Made by a program: the position numbers and the translations under genes. From assembly GCF_000389635.1 (NCBI RefSeq), contig NC_021182.1:2728001-2792000 (forward strand): 64,000 nt of DNA. Direction: 5' to 3'. This document shows positions 34,035 to 42,568 of the stretch, piece after piece (position 1 is the stretch's first letter; the number at the start of each line of letters is the position of its first letter). Origin of the DNA: Clostridium pasteurianum BC1 (GTDB lineage Bacteria > Bacillota > Clostridia > Clostridiales > Clostridiaceae). The notes under the pieces were generated by a model. The model saw only the letters and a program-made list of their open reading frames with translations, was not told the origin of the DNA and did no database searches.

Positions 34035-34465
34035 TTTACTTTAAAATATAAGGAATCGTCACTTCCCTAGTAGGTGATATCTCACCATAGTTTCTATCGT
34101 ATATTAACATTATATCATGTTAGTAAAAATTTTATACATGTAAACAAAAATTTTTTATAATTTACAATAAAATTTTATATATATATCAATCTAGAATACT
34201 AAAAAGTAATGTTATTTTAAATAATATCATATTTTTATAAAACACTAAATTAATCACTTGACTTATGTTCCAAAGCCATTTAATGTTTGGGAATATTAAG
34301 CAACCTTGAAGTTGAGTCAATTTATTTAAAATTAGCTTTCTCTTCAAGCCATCTTGCCCATTCACCATAATACAAATATTTATACACCAATTGTTGTAAT
34401 TTACAACTGTTTCATGTTACAATTAATATGAGGTGATACAAATAAATGTATTGGAGGTGAGTTTA

Positions 34466-34606
34466 ATGTTAATAATCATTTTTATAAATATTATGGTTAT
34501 ATCTTTAGGATTTGTGGTTTCAGATTTATTAGATAACAAATATACAAAAGCACTTAATGATTTTTGTAAATTAGAATGTAAACAGTATAAACGTGAACAC
34601 TATTAA
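34466..34606 (+). CDS. Small membrane protein, 46 aa
   Basis: MLIIIFINIMVISLGFVVSD, then a charged tail with two Cys. RBS GGAGGTGAGTTTA. Single-pass, short. Not recognised; similar in style to phage-encoded small membrane proteins. Confidence 0.5.
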   Translation: MLIIIFINIMVISLGFVVSDLLDNKYTKALNDFCKLECKQYKREHY

Positions 34607-35009
34607 TTACGTTAGATATAATATTATATATAATTATTTCTCAAGCTATTATTTATTTGTATATCAATGCTGTCACCTTAAAAGTTATACTATTGACATT
34701 TCTAATACGACATTTTTGCTATAAAATATAAAAAAACAAATATTGTTACCTCTATTTTACAATTATATCTAAGTTAGACGGATAATTTGTCCTTCCTAAT
34801 ATAATTATAAAATACAAATAACAATATTTTTACAACACAAATAAACCTATATATTATTATTTTTAAAAAATTGTATAGGAAATAAACCCTAGGTACTTTT
34901 ATTTTTAAAAAATATAGGTTAAAATATATTTGTTAAATATTTATTTTTCCTATTTATTTTGAGGACTTATTAGAGCCTGCCAGCTGTAATAGGTCTTTTT
35001 CTTATTTCC
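34607..35009. other. AT-rich gap with a plus-strand terminator
   Basis: No gene seen. Near its right end GACTTATTA/TAATAGGTC (about 34963-34999, one wobble) is followed by T5 on the plus strand. Confidence 0.45.
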
Positions 35010-35462
35010 TTATTCTAGTAATTTTTGAGGATCATATTCCATGTTACCCAATAACATTTGCTCTAAATTTTCATAGTTATAATTTCTCTGCTCATAATCA
35101 TTAAATTTAGTTTTCTTAATATCAGCATAATCTTTTTTCTTTTTAAAATGATTATCATAAGCCTTCTTAGCCTTATTTACAGCTTCTTTTACTGTAGATG
35201 TAACTTTGCTCATTACTGTGTAAACATTGCTTATAGAGCCACGTCGCTTAATTTTAATCATCTTGGCTTTAACGAGTTCTATAATATATCTCTGTATAGT
35301 CCTTATACTTCTATTAAGTTTTTCAGCTAAATATTTTTGAGAAGGGTAACATTCAATTTTTTGCCCATAGCACATGGATTTAATTAATGTATATGTTCTA
35401 AATGCTCCATCAGTAATATTAGATATAATATCATCATTATCAATAAGGGTAAAATTAGTCAT
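35010..35462 (-). CDS. Helix-turn-helix replication/regulatory protein, 150 aa
   Basis: The N-terminal winged-helix domain (TDGAFRTYTLIKSMCYGQ, CYPSQKYLAEKLNRSIRTIQ, then IIELVKAKMIKIKRRG) is the HTH_36 type found in phage and plasmid replication proteins. The C-terminus YEQRNYNYENLEQMLLG is a tail motif common to clostridial replication-type proteins. It overlaps the integrase stop by one base, so both are probably translated from one mRNA. Confidence 0.65.
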   Translation of the reverse strand: MTNFTLIDNDDIISNITDGAFRTYTLIKSMCYGQKIECYPSQKYLAEKLNRSIRTIQRYIIELVKAKMIKIKRRGSISNVYTVMSKVTSTVKEAVNKAKKAYDNHFKKKKDYADIKKTKFNDYEQRNYNYENLEQMLLGNMEYDPQKLLE

Positions 35463-36469
35463 TATTTTCTACCCCCTTTTATTCTCTCAATAGGACTTAT
35501 CTTATTATATGCCTTTCTTATATCTTCGTCTGAAAGGTCTGCGTATGCCTGTTCAGTTACGGTGACACTGCTATGTCCAAGTAATTTTGACAAAATATGA
35601 ATACTGCCACCATTAATAAGAAAATTTCTTTCAAAATTATTACGAAGACAATGTGCTGTTACGTTCTTTAATCCTGCTCTTCCACAATATCCTCTAAAAT
35701 TCTTTTCAAAATTTGATACACTTAATCTTGTATTATGTTTAGTACAAAATAGTAACTCCGATTCTATATATCTGTCTTTATATTGAATCCATCTCTTTAA
35801 TTGAGTTCCCATACTCCTGGAGAAAAATACATATCTATCTTTTCTACCTTTTGTTATATCCTGCGGAATTAAAATAGCCCTTCTATCTAAATCAAGGTTT
35901 TCTATCTCTAATAATAAACATTCATTAAGTCTCATGCCTGTATCAATTAGCAATTGGATAATAATATAATCTCGATATTCATGAAATTTAGTTGTGTCAA
36001 TGTTTTGAAGTAATCTTTTAAGTTCTGCATCTGTAATTGCTTCTTTAGGCTTCCTACTATTTTTAAATTGTCTTATTTTTTTCATAGGATTATTTTTTAA
36101 ATTATACTCTTCTTCCATATAATTAAAAAATACTTTCAGGTTTCTAATGTAATTATTTATAGTTGTTACTGAAATTTTTGAATTGTAGTCTTTTCTATTT
36201 TCTGGATAATTTATACGTAAAGAATTTTTGTCCGAAACAAAAGTATACTTTCCTCTTTCTTTAGTATACTTAATATATTCTCTAATATGTTGTTCTTTTA
36301 TTTCATTAATATTATCAATACCATGTTCGTCTTTCATATATCTAGCAAATAATCTGAGACATGATTCATACGATGTGATAGTTTTTATTCTTAAATCTTT
36401 CTGTTGACACCAAATCATAAAATCATCAATTTTGTAATCTAAACTATATTTTTTTACATCTTTGTTCAT
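35462..36469 (-). CDS. Tyrosine-family integrase, intact
   Basis: The 335-aa site-specific recombinase carries the core-binding domain (DDFMIWCQQKDLRIKTITSY) and all catalytic residues: Arg in DTGMRLNECL, Lys in ITKGRKDRYV, HxxR as HCLRNN, GHSS, and Tyr in TEQAYADLS. The start is set at MNKDVKK by GGAGGTTATTTTT. It is presumably responsible for integration of the neighbouring element. A broken relative is at 24825-25450. Repeat B and the Spo0A fragment lie on its upstream side. Confidence 0.9.
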   Translation of the reverse strand: MNKDVKKYSLDYKIDDFMIWCQQKDLRIKTITSYESCLRLFARYMKDEHGIDNINEIKEQHIREYIKYTKERGKYTFVSDKNSLRINYPENRKDYNSKISVTTINNYIRNLKVFFNYMEEEYNLKNNPMKKIRQFKNSRKPKEAITDAELKRLLQNIDTTKFHEYRDYIIIQLLIDTGMRLNECLLLEIENLDLDRRAILIPQDITKGRKDRYVFFSRSMGTQLKRWIQYKDRYIESELLFCTKHNTRLSVSNFEKNFRGYCGRAGLKNVTAHCLRNNFERNFLINGGSIHILSKLLGHSSVTVTEQAYADLSDEDIRKAYNKISPIERIKGGRK

Positions 36470-36594
36470 AAAAATAACCTCCAATAATCACACCAATGAA
36501 TATTGAAAGTTATCCTTATTTTTAAATAAATATTAGTCGGTCTAAAAATCAATTAGTTGCTCTATTGATATAACCCAAACTACCGCTAAACCAT

Positions 36595-36723
36595 TTACTG
36601 AGCAACATTCTTAACTCTGTTCTTAAGTCTAAGCTTATCTGCTATCATTGCAATAAATTCCGAATTAGTTGGCTTACCTTTTGCGTTATGTATTGTATAG
36701 CCAAATAATTTATTTATAGTATC
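36595..36723 (-). pseudogene. spo0A: spo0A 3'-end fragment (C-terminal 42 residues)
   Basis: [20 protein letters not shown], then [20 protein letters not shown], stop. This is the end of the DNA-binding domain of the sporulation regulator Spo0A. Homology stops abruptly at 36723 and the rest of spo0A is absent. It lies 126 nt upstream of the intact integrase, which makes it a candidate attachment sequence (a phage-carried or displaced gene end), but a simple relic is also possible. Confidence 0.8.
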
Positions 36724-36934
36724 AAGCCAGTTATATCAACACTTTACAGACTTAAGAATATTATTATGTGCATATTAAATTCTATAATAAATACCTATAA
36801 ATTTTCTTTATTTTATAGGTGTATTTTCAAACTGTTTATACATATATTATAACTCTACTAAATCATATTGCAAGTACTTATTTCTAATCTTTACTTTTTA
36901 CAATATTTAATTTAGATATTTTTTATATACATAT

Positions 36935-36979
36935 CTTAAATACTCTAAAAAATAAAGGTGGTTCAAAATTTCGGACACC
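36935..36979 (+). repeat. att-like direct repeat B
   Basis: The left part (36935-36972) matches repeat A at 11507-11545. The right part (36953-36979) matches repeat C at 25448-25474. All three have the same orientation. Together they bracket two adjacent segments, each with an integrase gene at its right end. Confidence 0.5.
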
Positions 36980-37082
36980 TAAGAAAAAATAAGGATATCA
37001 CATTTTTGTGACACCCTATAAAATTTAATAAAATAAAATTTTTTGCAAATAATAACAATAAAAAGTTTAAGAGGATCATAAT

Positions 37083-38177
37083 ATGAAAGAAAAAATAACA
37101 TCATATCAATTTCTAGCAATAATGTTTTTAGTACCTTATGGAACTGCCAGTTTATTTTTTGTAACTCCGGATACTAAAAATGACATCTGGATTGCAATGC
37201 TTTTTTATTCATTAGTTTCTATAATTATTCAAATGATATATATAAGCCTTTTTAATAAATATCCTGAAGATTCTATAGTAACGTATTTACCTAAAATATA
37301 TGGAAAATATATTGGCTTTATATTAAGTATTGCATATATAAGTTTTTTTGCATATGATGCTGCCAGAGATTTAAGAGATTTTATTGAACTTCCAACTTCT
37401 TTTGCACTGATAAGAACGCCTATGTACATTATAGCAGCAGTTTTTATGATTGTTATTACATATAGTGTTTATAAGGGTATTGAAAATATAGGAAACATGG
37501 CACAATTAGGTTTTATAATTATGATATTTTCCATTATTCTTGTTTTTATATTATTATCTATAACTGATGAGGGCGTTTTTAAATTTTACAATTTATTACC
37601 GATTTTACACGGAGGTTTCATACCACTGGTTTCAAAAGGATGGAAACTTTCTATGTTTCCCTATGGTGAGTTTATAACTATGATTATGCTATATCCTTTT
37701 CTAATGCAAAAAAGTAAATTAAAGAAAACTGTGATTTTTACATCAATTTTAGAGGGTATATTTCTAGCATTGAATAATATTTTATTTATAGTAACTTTAG
37801 GATATGAGTTTGCCGTTTCAAGTAATTATCCTTTACTTCAAACTCTCAGATTGGTACATATTGGAGATTTTTTAAATAGATTAGATATAATATTTATAGT
37901 TATTTTAATGTTAGGTGGATTTTTTAAAATATCTGTGCTGATGTATGTATCAGCACTAGGAATTTCACAAGTATTTAAACTTAAAAATTGGGGTTTGTTG
38001 TGCATTATATTGGGTACATTAATATTTATTACTTCACTAATAATAGCAAGAAATAATCCGGAGCATATAAATATTGGTTGGAATTTTGCATTACCATATA
38101 TTTTTCTACCTATTGTTTTTATAATTCCATTAATATCTCTTATAATTTATTATTTAAAAAAATTGATAAGAGCATAG
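37083..38177 (+). CDS. GerAB-type spore germinant-receptor permease
   Basis: A 364-aa inner-membrane protein with ten hydrophobic segments, the B subunit type of germinant receptors and related to amino-acid permeases. The start ITSYQFLAIMFLVPYGTASL and the region GWKLSMFPYGEFITMIMLYP are typical of the endospore germination permease family. No A- or C-subunit gene lies beside it, so it is an orphan. It is on the plus strand, between the integrase-bearing region and the prophage lysis genes, with clostridial base composition. It may be host sequence trapped between two integrated elements. Confidence 0.88.
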   Translation: MKEKITSYQFLAIMFLVPYGTASLFFVTPDTKNDIWIAMLFYSLVSIIIQMIYISLFNKYPEDSIVTYLPKIYGKYIGFILSIAYISFFAYDAARDLRDFIELPTSFALIRTPMYIIAAVFMIVITYSVYKGIENIGNMAQLGFIIMIFSIILVFILLSITDEGVFKFYNLLPILHGGFIPLVSKGWKLSMFPYGEFITMIMLYPFLMQKSKLKKTVIFTSILEGIFLALNNILFIVTLGYEFAVSSNYPLLQTLRLVHIGDFLNRLDIIFIVILMLGGFFKISVLMYVSALGISQVFKLKNWGLLCIILGTLIFITSLIIARNNPEHINIGWNFALPYIFLPIVFIIPLISLIIYYLKKLIRA

Positions 38178-38252
38178 CTTTATTAATTTTTAAAGATACC
38201 AAAGTCAAATCTTTTTAATTTCGTACTATAAAAACATGACAATTAAAAAGTC

Positions 38253-38291
38253 GAAAAATAAGGGGTATAACCATTTCTGGCTACACCCCTT
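38253..38291 (-). terminator. Terminator after the holin gene
   Basis: A 13-bp stem AAGGGGTGTAGCC/GGTTATACCCCTT (two wobbles), 6-nt loop, then TATTTTTC on the minus strand. It ends the late prophage transcript. Confidence 0.85.
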
Positions 38292-38297
38292 ATGTAT

Positions 38298-38498
38298 TTA
38301 TTTTACTTCTGTATCTAACTGTGGAGCATTTAATATCCCCATTAACACTAATAATTGTAATACAGCATTAATTATTTCATTATATTGTGCATCTACAACT
38401 CCAACACCAGCACTATGTAATAAGTATAATACAAATGCTCCAATAGCTGTCCAGAATATTTTAGATTTAAGATTTTTAATTAATATTTGTTTATTCAT
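38298..38498 (-). CDS. Phage holin (phi-LC3 type)
   Basis: A 66-aa membrane protein that forms the lysis pore releasing the endolysin. MNKQILIKNLKSKIFWTAIG starts the phi-LC3 pattern, with two hydrophobic segments (AFVLYLLHSAGVGV, AVLQLLVLMGIL) and the typical end LNAPQLDTEVK-like. It is last in the lysis cassette, directly before the terminator. RBS AAAGGGGTAATGTAAAA. Confidence 0.85.
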   Translation of the reverse strand: MNKQILIKNLKSKIFWTAIGAFVLYLLHSAGVGVVDAQYNEIINAVLQLLVLMGILNAPQLDTEVK

Positions 38499-38513
38499 TT
38501 TTACATTACCCCT

Positions 38514-38657
38514 TTATTTATTTTTATATAAATTGCACTCTAATTCTTTTTCTTGTAATGACCTTTGTGCTTCTATTACTTGATTAATATAATGCTGTTT
38601 TTTATAGTATAAAATTATATTAAAAAAGATAGAAACACCTAAAATTATTTCTACCAT
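38514..38657 (-). CDS. Small membrane protein of the lysis cassette, 47 aa
   Basis: MVEIILGVSIFFNIILYYKK, then a basic-acidic helix (EAQRSLQEKELECNLYK). N-out single helix with a coiled tail. Between endolysin and holin. Probably an accessory lysis protein; family not recognised. RBS AGGAGATGATTTT. Confidence 0.55.
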   Translation of the reverse strand: MVEIILGVSIFFNIILYYKKQHYINQVIEAQRSLQEKELECNLYKNK

Positions 38658-38668
38658 AAAATCATCTC

Positions 38669-39508
38669 CTATGCCTTAAACCAGTTGTGCTGGATATCTG
38701 ATAATAAAGTTGTAATTGTGTTTATCCCAACTACTCCATCTGCTACTAAATGCATTATTTGTTGATATTTAATTACAGCACTATAAGTCTGTTGACCAAA
38801 TGCTCCATCAATTGTAATACCACCTATTAAAACACTTAGTATTGATTGTAATAATCTTACTCGTCCACTATTTTCCCCTTGTTTTATTGGATTCATAGTA
38901 ACACTCCCTTGTATGTTATTTATATTTATTGCTTGCGGTGCATTTGATCCACCTATCAATATACCTTCTGAAAAATCATCTAAATCACAATTTCCTGAGA
39001 TTCCATTTACACTTCCAGTTTCTGAATACTGCCAACCTATCTGATTAGTAACGCTTGGATTATGTCCATAATTTGCAATCCAAATTTCAACATCTGTAAG
39101 TTGAGAATAATCTATATTATCTTGTAAAAATGAAGAATATGTATATAAAACTGAATCATATCCTTTACTTTTTAATATATCGTGAAATTGTCTTATATTT
39201 GATGTTATCTGCTGTTTGGATTGACCTAAAATTACCTCGCAATCTATAGCAATTTTACAATCAAAATGTAATCCACTAATCATACTAAGTAAGTTATTTA
39301 CCTCGTCAATCATTGCATTGGCTCTTAAGAAATGGTATACACCAACTTTTAAGCCACAATTTATAGCCTGATTGTAATAATTTCTAAAAGTTTCTGATTG
39401 CCATGTTCTGCCTTCAGTACTTTTTATGTATACTATTTCTATACCTGAATTTTTTGCTGCCTGGAAATTTATATTGCCTTGATATGGACTAATATCTATT
39501 CCTTTCAT
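38669..39508 (-). CDS. Endolysin: GH25 lysozyme with peptidoglycan-binding domain
   Basis: The 279-aa muramidase breaks the cell wall at lysis. The GH25 domain (1-200) has the first Asp in KGIDISPYQG, YIKSTEGRTW and the catalytic DxE as IAIDCEV. The C-terminal part (about 215-275; RVRLLQSILSVLIGG, then YSAVIKYQQIMHLVADGVVG) is a PG_binding_1-type helical domain. No signal peptide, so it relies on the holin. It sits between the XhlA-like gene and the small membrane protein. Confidence 0.92.
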   Translation of the reverse strand: MKGIDISPYQGNINFQAAKNSGIEIVYIKSTEGRTWQSETFRNYYNQAINCGLKVGVYHFLRANAMIDEVNNLLSMISGLHFDCKIAIDCEVILGQSKQQITSNIRQFHDILKSKGYDSVLYTYSSFLQDNIDYSQLTDVEIWIANYGHNPSVTNQIGWQYSETGSVNGISGNCDLDDFSEGILIGGSNAPQAININNIQGSVTMNPIKQGENSGRVRLLQSILSVLIGGITIDGAFGQQTYSAVIKYQQIMHLVADGVVGINTITTLLSDIQHNWFKA

Positions 39509-39527
39509 TTAAATCATCTCCCATAAA

Positions 39528-39752
39528 TTATTTAAAGAATAATAATTTTACTAATAGTCCTGCCATGCCTGTAAGACATAAATAAAGCCATTTGTTGTTT
39601 TGAGAAATTAAATTATCAATTTTTTCACAAAGCTGATTTATATTATCATCATGTTTAATATCACATTTTTCTAAGTTATTTATTTTTGTATCGTGTTCTT
39701 TAATTTTTTTATCATGTTCTTGAATTTTTATTTCTACGATTTCGTTATTCAT
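39528..39752 (-). CDS. XhlA-type holin accessory protein
   Basis: 74 aa: a heptad-rich N-terminal coiled coil (EHDKKIKEHDTKINNLEK) and one C-terminal membrane helix (WLYLCLTGMAGLLVKLLFF). This is the XhlA/hemolysin accessory architecture, which works with holin and endolysin at the membrane. RBS AGGAGGTGTTTT. Confidence 0.8.
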   Translation of the reverse strand: MNNEIVEIKIQEHDKKIKEHDTKINNLEKCDIKHDDNINQLCEKIDNLISQNNKWLYLCLTGMAGLLVKLLFFK

Positions 39753-39777
39753 AAAACACCTCCTGTAATTTTTTACA

Positions 39778-39813
39778 TAAAAAAAGGACTTAGAAATTAA
39801 TCTAAATCCTTTG
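39778..39813 (-). terminator. Terminator after the tail-fibre gene
   Basis: GGATTTAGA/TCTAAGTCC (one wobble valid only on the minus strand), then T7. Identical over 32 nt to 14567-14598. Confidence 0.75.
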
Positions 39814-39826
39814 AATTTAATATTTA

Positions 39827-42484
39827 TTATAAAACATTATCTATTTGTTTAACACCACCAATACAACTACCTGTTACCGCACCTATATTTGTATCATATA
39901 TAGTTTTGTTTATACCATAGTTATCAAATGCAAACGTATAGTTAGTTGTAACTCCACCTGTAACAGTAGTCATATTAAACATTCCTATTCTTGCTGCTCC
40001 GCCTGTTTTATCAGTCCCATTGTAATATCTACCTTTTAAATAAACTGGAAAAGTAGTATTATTATTTTGCATTGCAGTTAATATATCAGCATCTGTTCCT
40101 GTACTGGATGAAAATGTTTCATTTACGCCATTTAAAGTAATTGTGGTGCTTGTACCATTTATAGTAAGTACTAAATCGTAAGTTACTCCTGTAGTTAATA
40201 CAGTAGTTCCAATTCTTTGCAGTAACGTACTTCCCGTAGATTGTCTTACGTCAAATACTAAAACTCCTGTATTTCTAACATGTAAATCCCAACCTTTTGG
40301 ATTAGTTGGTTGAGTATCTTCAGTATGACTTACTATCATATGGAAAACTTCTACACCGCCTATTATACCTACAACAAGCCTAAATTTCATTTCTATAGTT
40401 ATAGAACTAACACCACTAAAGTTAGCTAAACTTGATGGGAATGAAACATAAGTATTGGTTCCCATATTTAACATTCCAGTATCATCTGTTAAATTATCCC
40501 TTATATAAGATGTAGAACCGATTGCAGAGTCAACAATACTTATAGACTTTGTTCCATTTCTTCTAAAGTCATTATTAGCAATTGTAGAATAACCTAAACC
40601 ACCACTACCACTAGTATAACTTAATCCATATTGTTGGGTTTTTGTGCCTTGATTATCTCTAGCATAATTATTTTTTATTTCAAGATGTGTCTTTTGATTA
40701 GTTAATTGTATTCCACTACCAGTATTATTAAGCAGAAAATTACCTATAAATCTTCCATGTCGAATTTGATTACTAACGTCATTTATGCCATTGCCACCAC
40801 TATATGATATTTTGTTATTTTTTAATTCAATTTCTTCATAAATAGTATTATTATCTATATAAATACCATCTAATGTGTTATGTCTTATAGTGTTATTTGA
40901 AACAGTAGTACCAAAATTAGTATATCCCCCAGTACCATTTCGTCCTAGAACTAAACCCTCTGCTCCATTGTTACTAATTATATTACTATCAATTGTAAAG
41001 TTTTCAGAAGTAATATTTCCAGCCAAATAATATCCGTAGTTTGTATTATCAGTCATACTACAATTAGATACATTTACATTTTTAAATTGTATTGTGCCTG
41101 AATGAGTTCCATCTCCACAATCAAAATACATACCATGTTTATTACCAAAAGACTGACAGCCCACTATTGAAATATTAGAACCACCTCTAATACCAATTCC
41201 ACCAAATCTTCCGTTTTTAGTTATACAATTAGAAATTACTACACCTTTTGCTGGCTGTGTATATGTGCTTGAATCAAACAAAGCTTGATGTTCCAAGAAT
41301 ATGCCATAATGACCACTATTTGTGCATACGCAATCTGAAATAGTAAAGTTTTCATCTGCAAAGAATCCTGTCCCGATACCTATACCTGCTCCTCCTGGTG
41401 CTAATTGAGCTGGTTTTGTTCCACCATCTGTCCAATTTTCTTCCCATAAACGTCCACAATCTATACAATGAATTTTAGTAATATGGACATTTTCTAAAAA
41501 GTCAACCCCTAACGCTGTAGATGGCAATCCTTTTAATTCAAGATTTTCAAATATAGAATTTTTTACTGCTTGGAAATAGAAGGCTTTACTTTGATGTGTA
41601 TAAACAACTAAAGATACATCATAACCATCTACAGTAAAATCTTTATAAGTTACATTACTGATATATTGTGTCCCATCCATAACTGTAGGTTTATACCAAA
41701 ACAATGAATAATGATCATCATTTCCTCCAATTTTTAGTACTGTTTTCCCTATTCCAGCACCATATACATTAACATTTGAATGACTTTGTATAGACCATTC
41801 ATTTGACCCACTTTGGCTAAAATAATATGTGCCATCTGGAATATAGATATTCCCTCCACCCATAGTTTGAAGAGTATCCATTAAACTTTGTAATAATGCT
41901 CTGTTGTCTGTTACACCATCGGCTACTCCACCTTGTTGAAGAAAGTCAAAACCTAAATGGTCTAATCTAGCATCTTTATTTGTTAAGTTAGCTTGTAAAT
42001 CTGAATAACCTTGTCTAGCATTAGTTAATTCTGTTCTATAATTTGCAAAATCTGTAACCTCAGCTAAAGCCTGTGTTAGCATTGGGAATTCGTCAGAACT
42101 CACAATCGTAGTGCCCTCAAGTTGTCCTGTTCTAGCGGTGAAACAAAAACTGTTACTTGATATTCTACCATCTATGGCGTCAAATATTTCGATTTCTGTC
42201 TTTATTTGACCTGGGTAAGAAAAGGCTTGATTTTTAACTATGTATGAAAGTTTACCATTTACTGGGTCACCATCTATAACTAAATCATCAACTACATCAG
42301 TATCATCTGCTTTTGTGAATGTAATTTTTGCTGTATGATCTGTCAAATCGAATGGTATTGTATCGACTATTACACTTATATTAAGTTGAATTGATTTACT
42401 ATCACCAACTGTGGCTCTAATTTGTTCAATTTTTGAATTATTTCCTTTTAAATCTAAGGTTATATTATAAGGAATTGCTGTCAT
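39827..42484 (-). CDS. Tail fibre/baseplate protein: BppU-N, beta-helix, C-terminal LamG-like domain
   Basis: An 885-aa receptor-binding protein. The N-terminus (1-135) resembles the BppU N-terminal domain that docks on the baseplate (ITLDLKGNNSKIEQIRATVG, TDHTAKITFTKADD). Residues about 180-650 form a pectate-lyase-type beta-helix: GVADGVTDNRALLQSLMDTL, GGGNIYIPDGTYYF, then many N/G-rich coils ending in S-N-x-I. The last ~230 residues are beta-rich and lectin-like (SITIEMKFRL, GTSTTITLNGVNETF). It probably binds or degrades a surface polysaccharide. The depolymerase activity is inference. Confidence 0.8.
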   Translation of the reverse strand: MTAIPYNITLDLKGNNSKIEQIRATVGDSKSIQLNISVIVDTIPFDLTDHTAKITFTKADDTDVVDDLVIDGDPVNGKLSYIVKNQAFSYPGQIKTEIEIFDAIDGRISSNSFCFTARTGQLEGTTIVSSDEFPMLTQALAEVTDFANYRTELTNARQGYSDLQANLTNKDARLDHLGFDFLQQGGVADGVTDNRALLQSLMDTLQTMGGGNIYIPDGTYYFSQSGSNEWSIQSHSNVNVYGAGIGKTVLKIGGNDDHYSLFWYKPTVMDGTQYISNVTYKDFTVDGYDVSLVVYTHQSKAFYFQAVKNSIFENLELKGLPSTALGVDFLENVHITKIHCIDCGRLWEENWTDGGTKPAQLAPGGAGIGIGTGFFADENFTISDCVCTNSGHYGIFLEHQALFDSSTYTQPAKGVVISNCITKNGRFGGIGIRGGSNISIVGCQSFGNKHGMYFDCGDGTHSGTIQFKNVNVSNCSMTDNTNYGYYLAGNITSENFTIDSNIISNNGAEGLVLGRNGTGGYTNFGTTVSNNTIRHNTLDGIYIDNNTIYEEIELKNNKISYSGGNGINDVSNQIRHGRFIGNFLLNNTGSGIQLTNQKTHLEIKNNYARDNQGTKTQQYGLSYTSGSGGLGYSTIANNDFRRNGTKSISIVDSAIGSTSYIRDNLTDDTGMLNMGTNTYVSFPSSLANFSGVSSITIEMKFRLVVGIIGGVEVFHMIVSHTEDTQPTNPKGWDLHVRNTGVLVFDVRQSTGSTLLQRIGTTVLTTGVTYDLVLTINGTSTTITLNGVNETFSSSTGTDADILTAMQNNNTTFPVYLKGRYYNGTDKTGGAARIGMFNMTTVTGGVTTNYTFAFDNYGINKTIYDTNIGAVTGSCIGGVKQIDNVL

Positions 42485-42525
42485 TATGTATTACCTCCTG
42501 TTTTAAATTTTTATTTTTATGTATT

Positions 42526-42551
42526 AAAAAAACACCCTATAATTAGAGTGC
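42526..42551 (-). terminator. Hairpin after the gp53-like gene
   Basis: CACTCT/AGGGTG (one wobble) with a T7 run on the minus strand. Confidence 0.65.
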
Positions 42552-42568
42552 TTAATTAGTTAATATTT

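Noticed and set aside
34186-34368. 60-codon minus-strand frame
   Set aside because: Lies in a decayed AT-rich stretch, overlaps the 17-nt shared word and shows no RBS. Probably not a gene.
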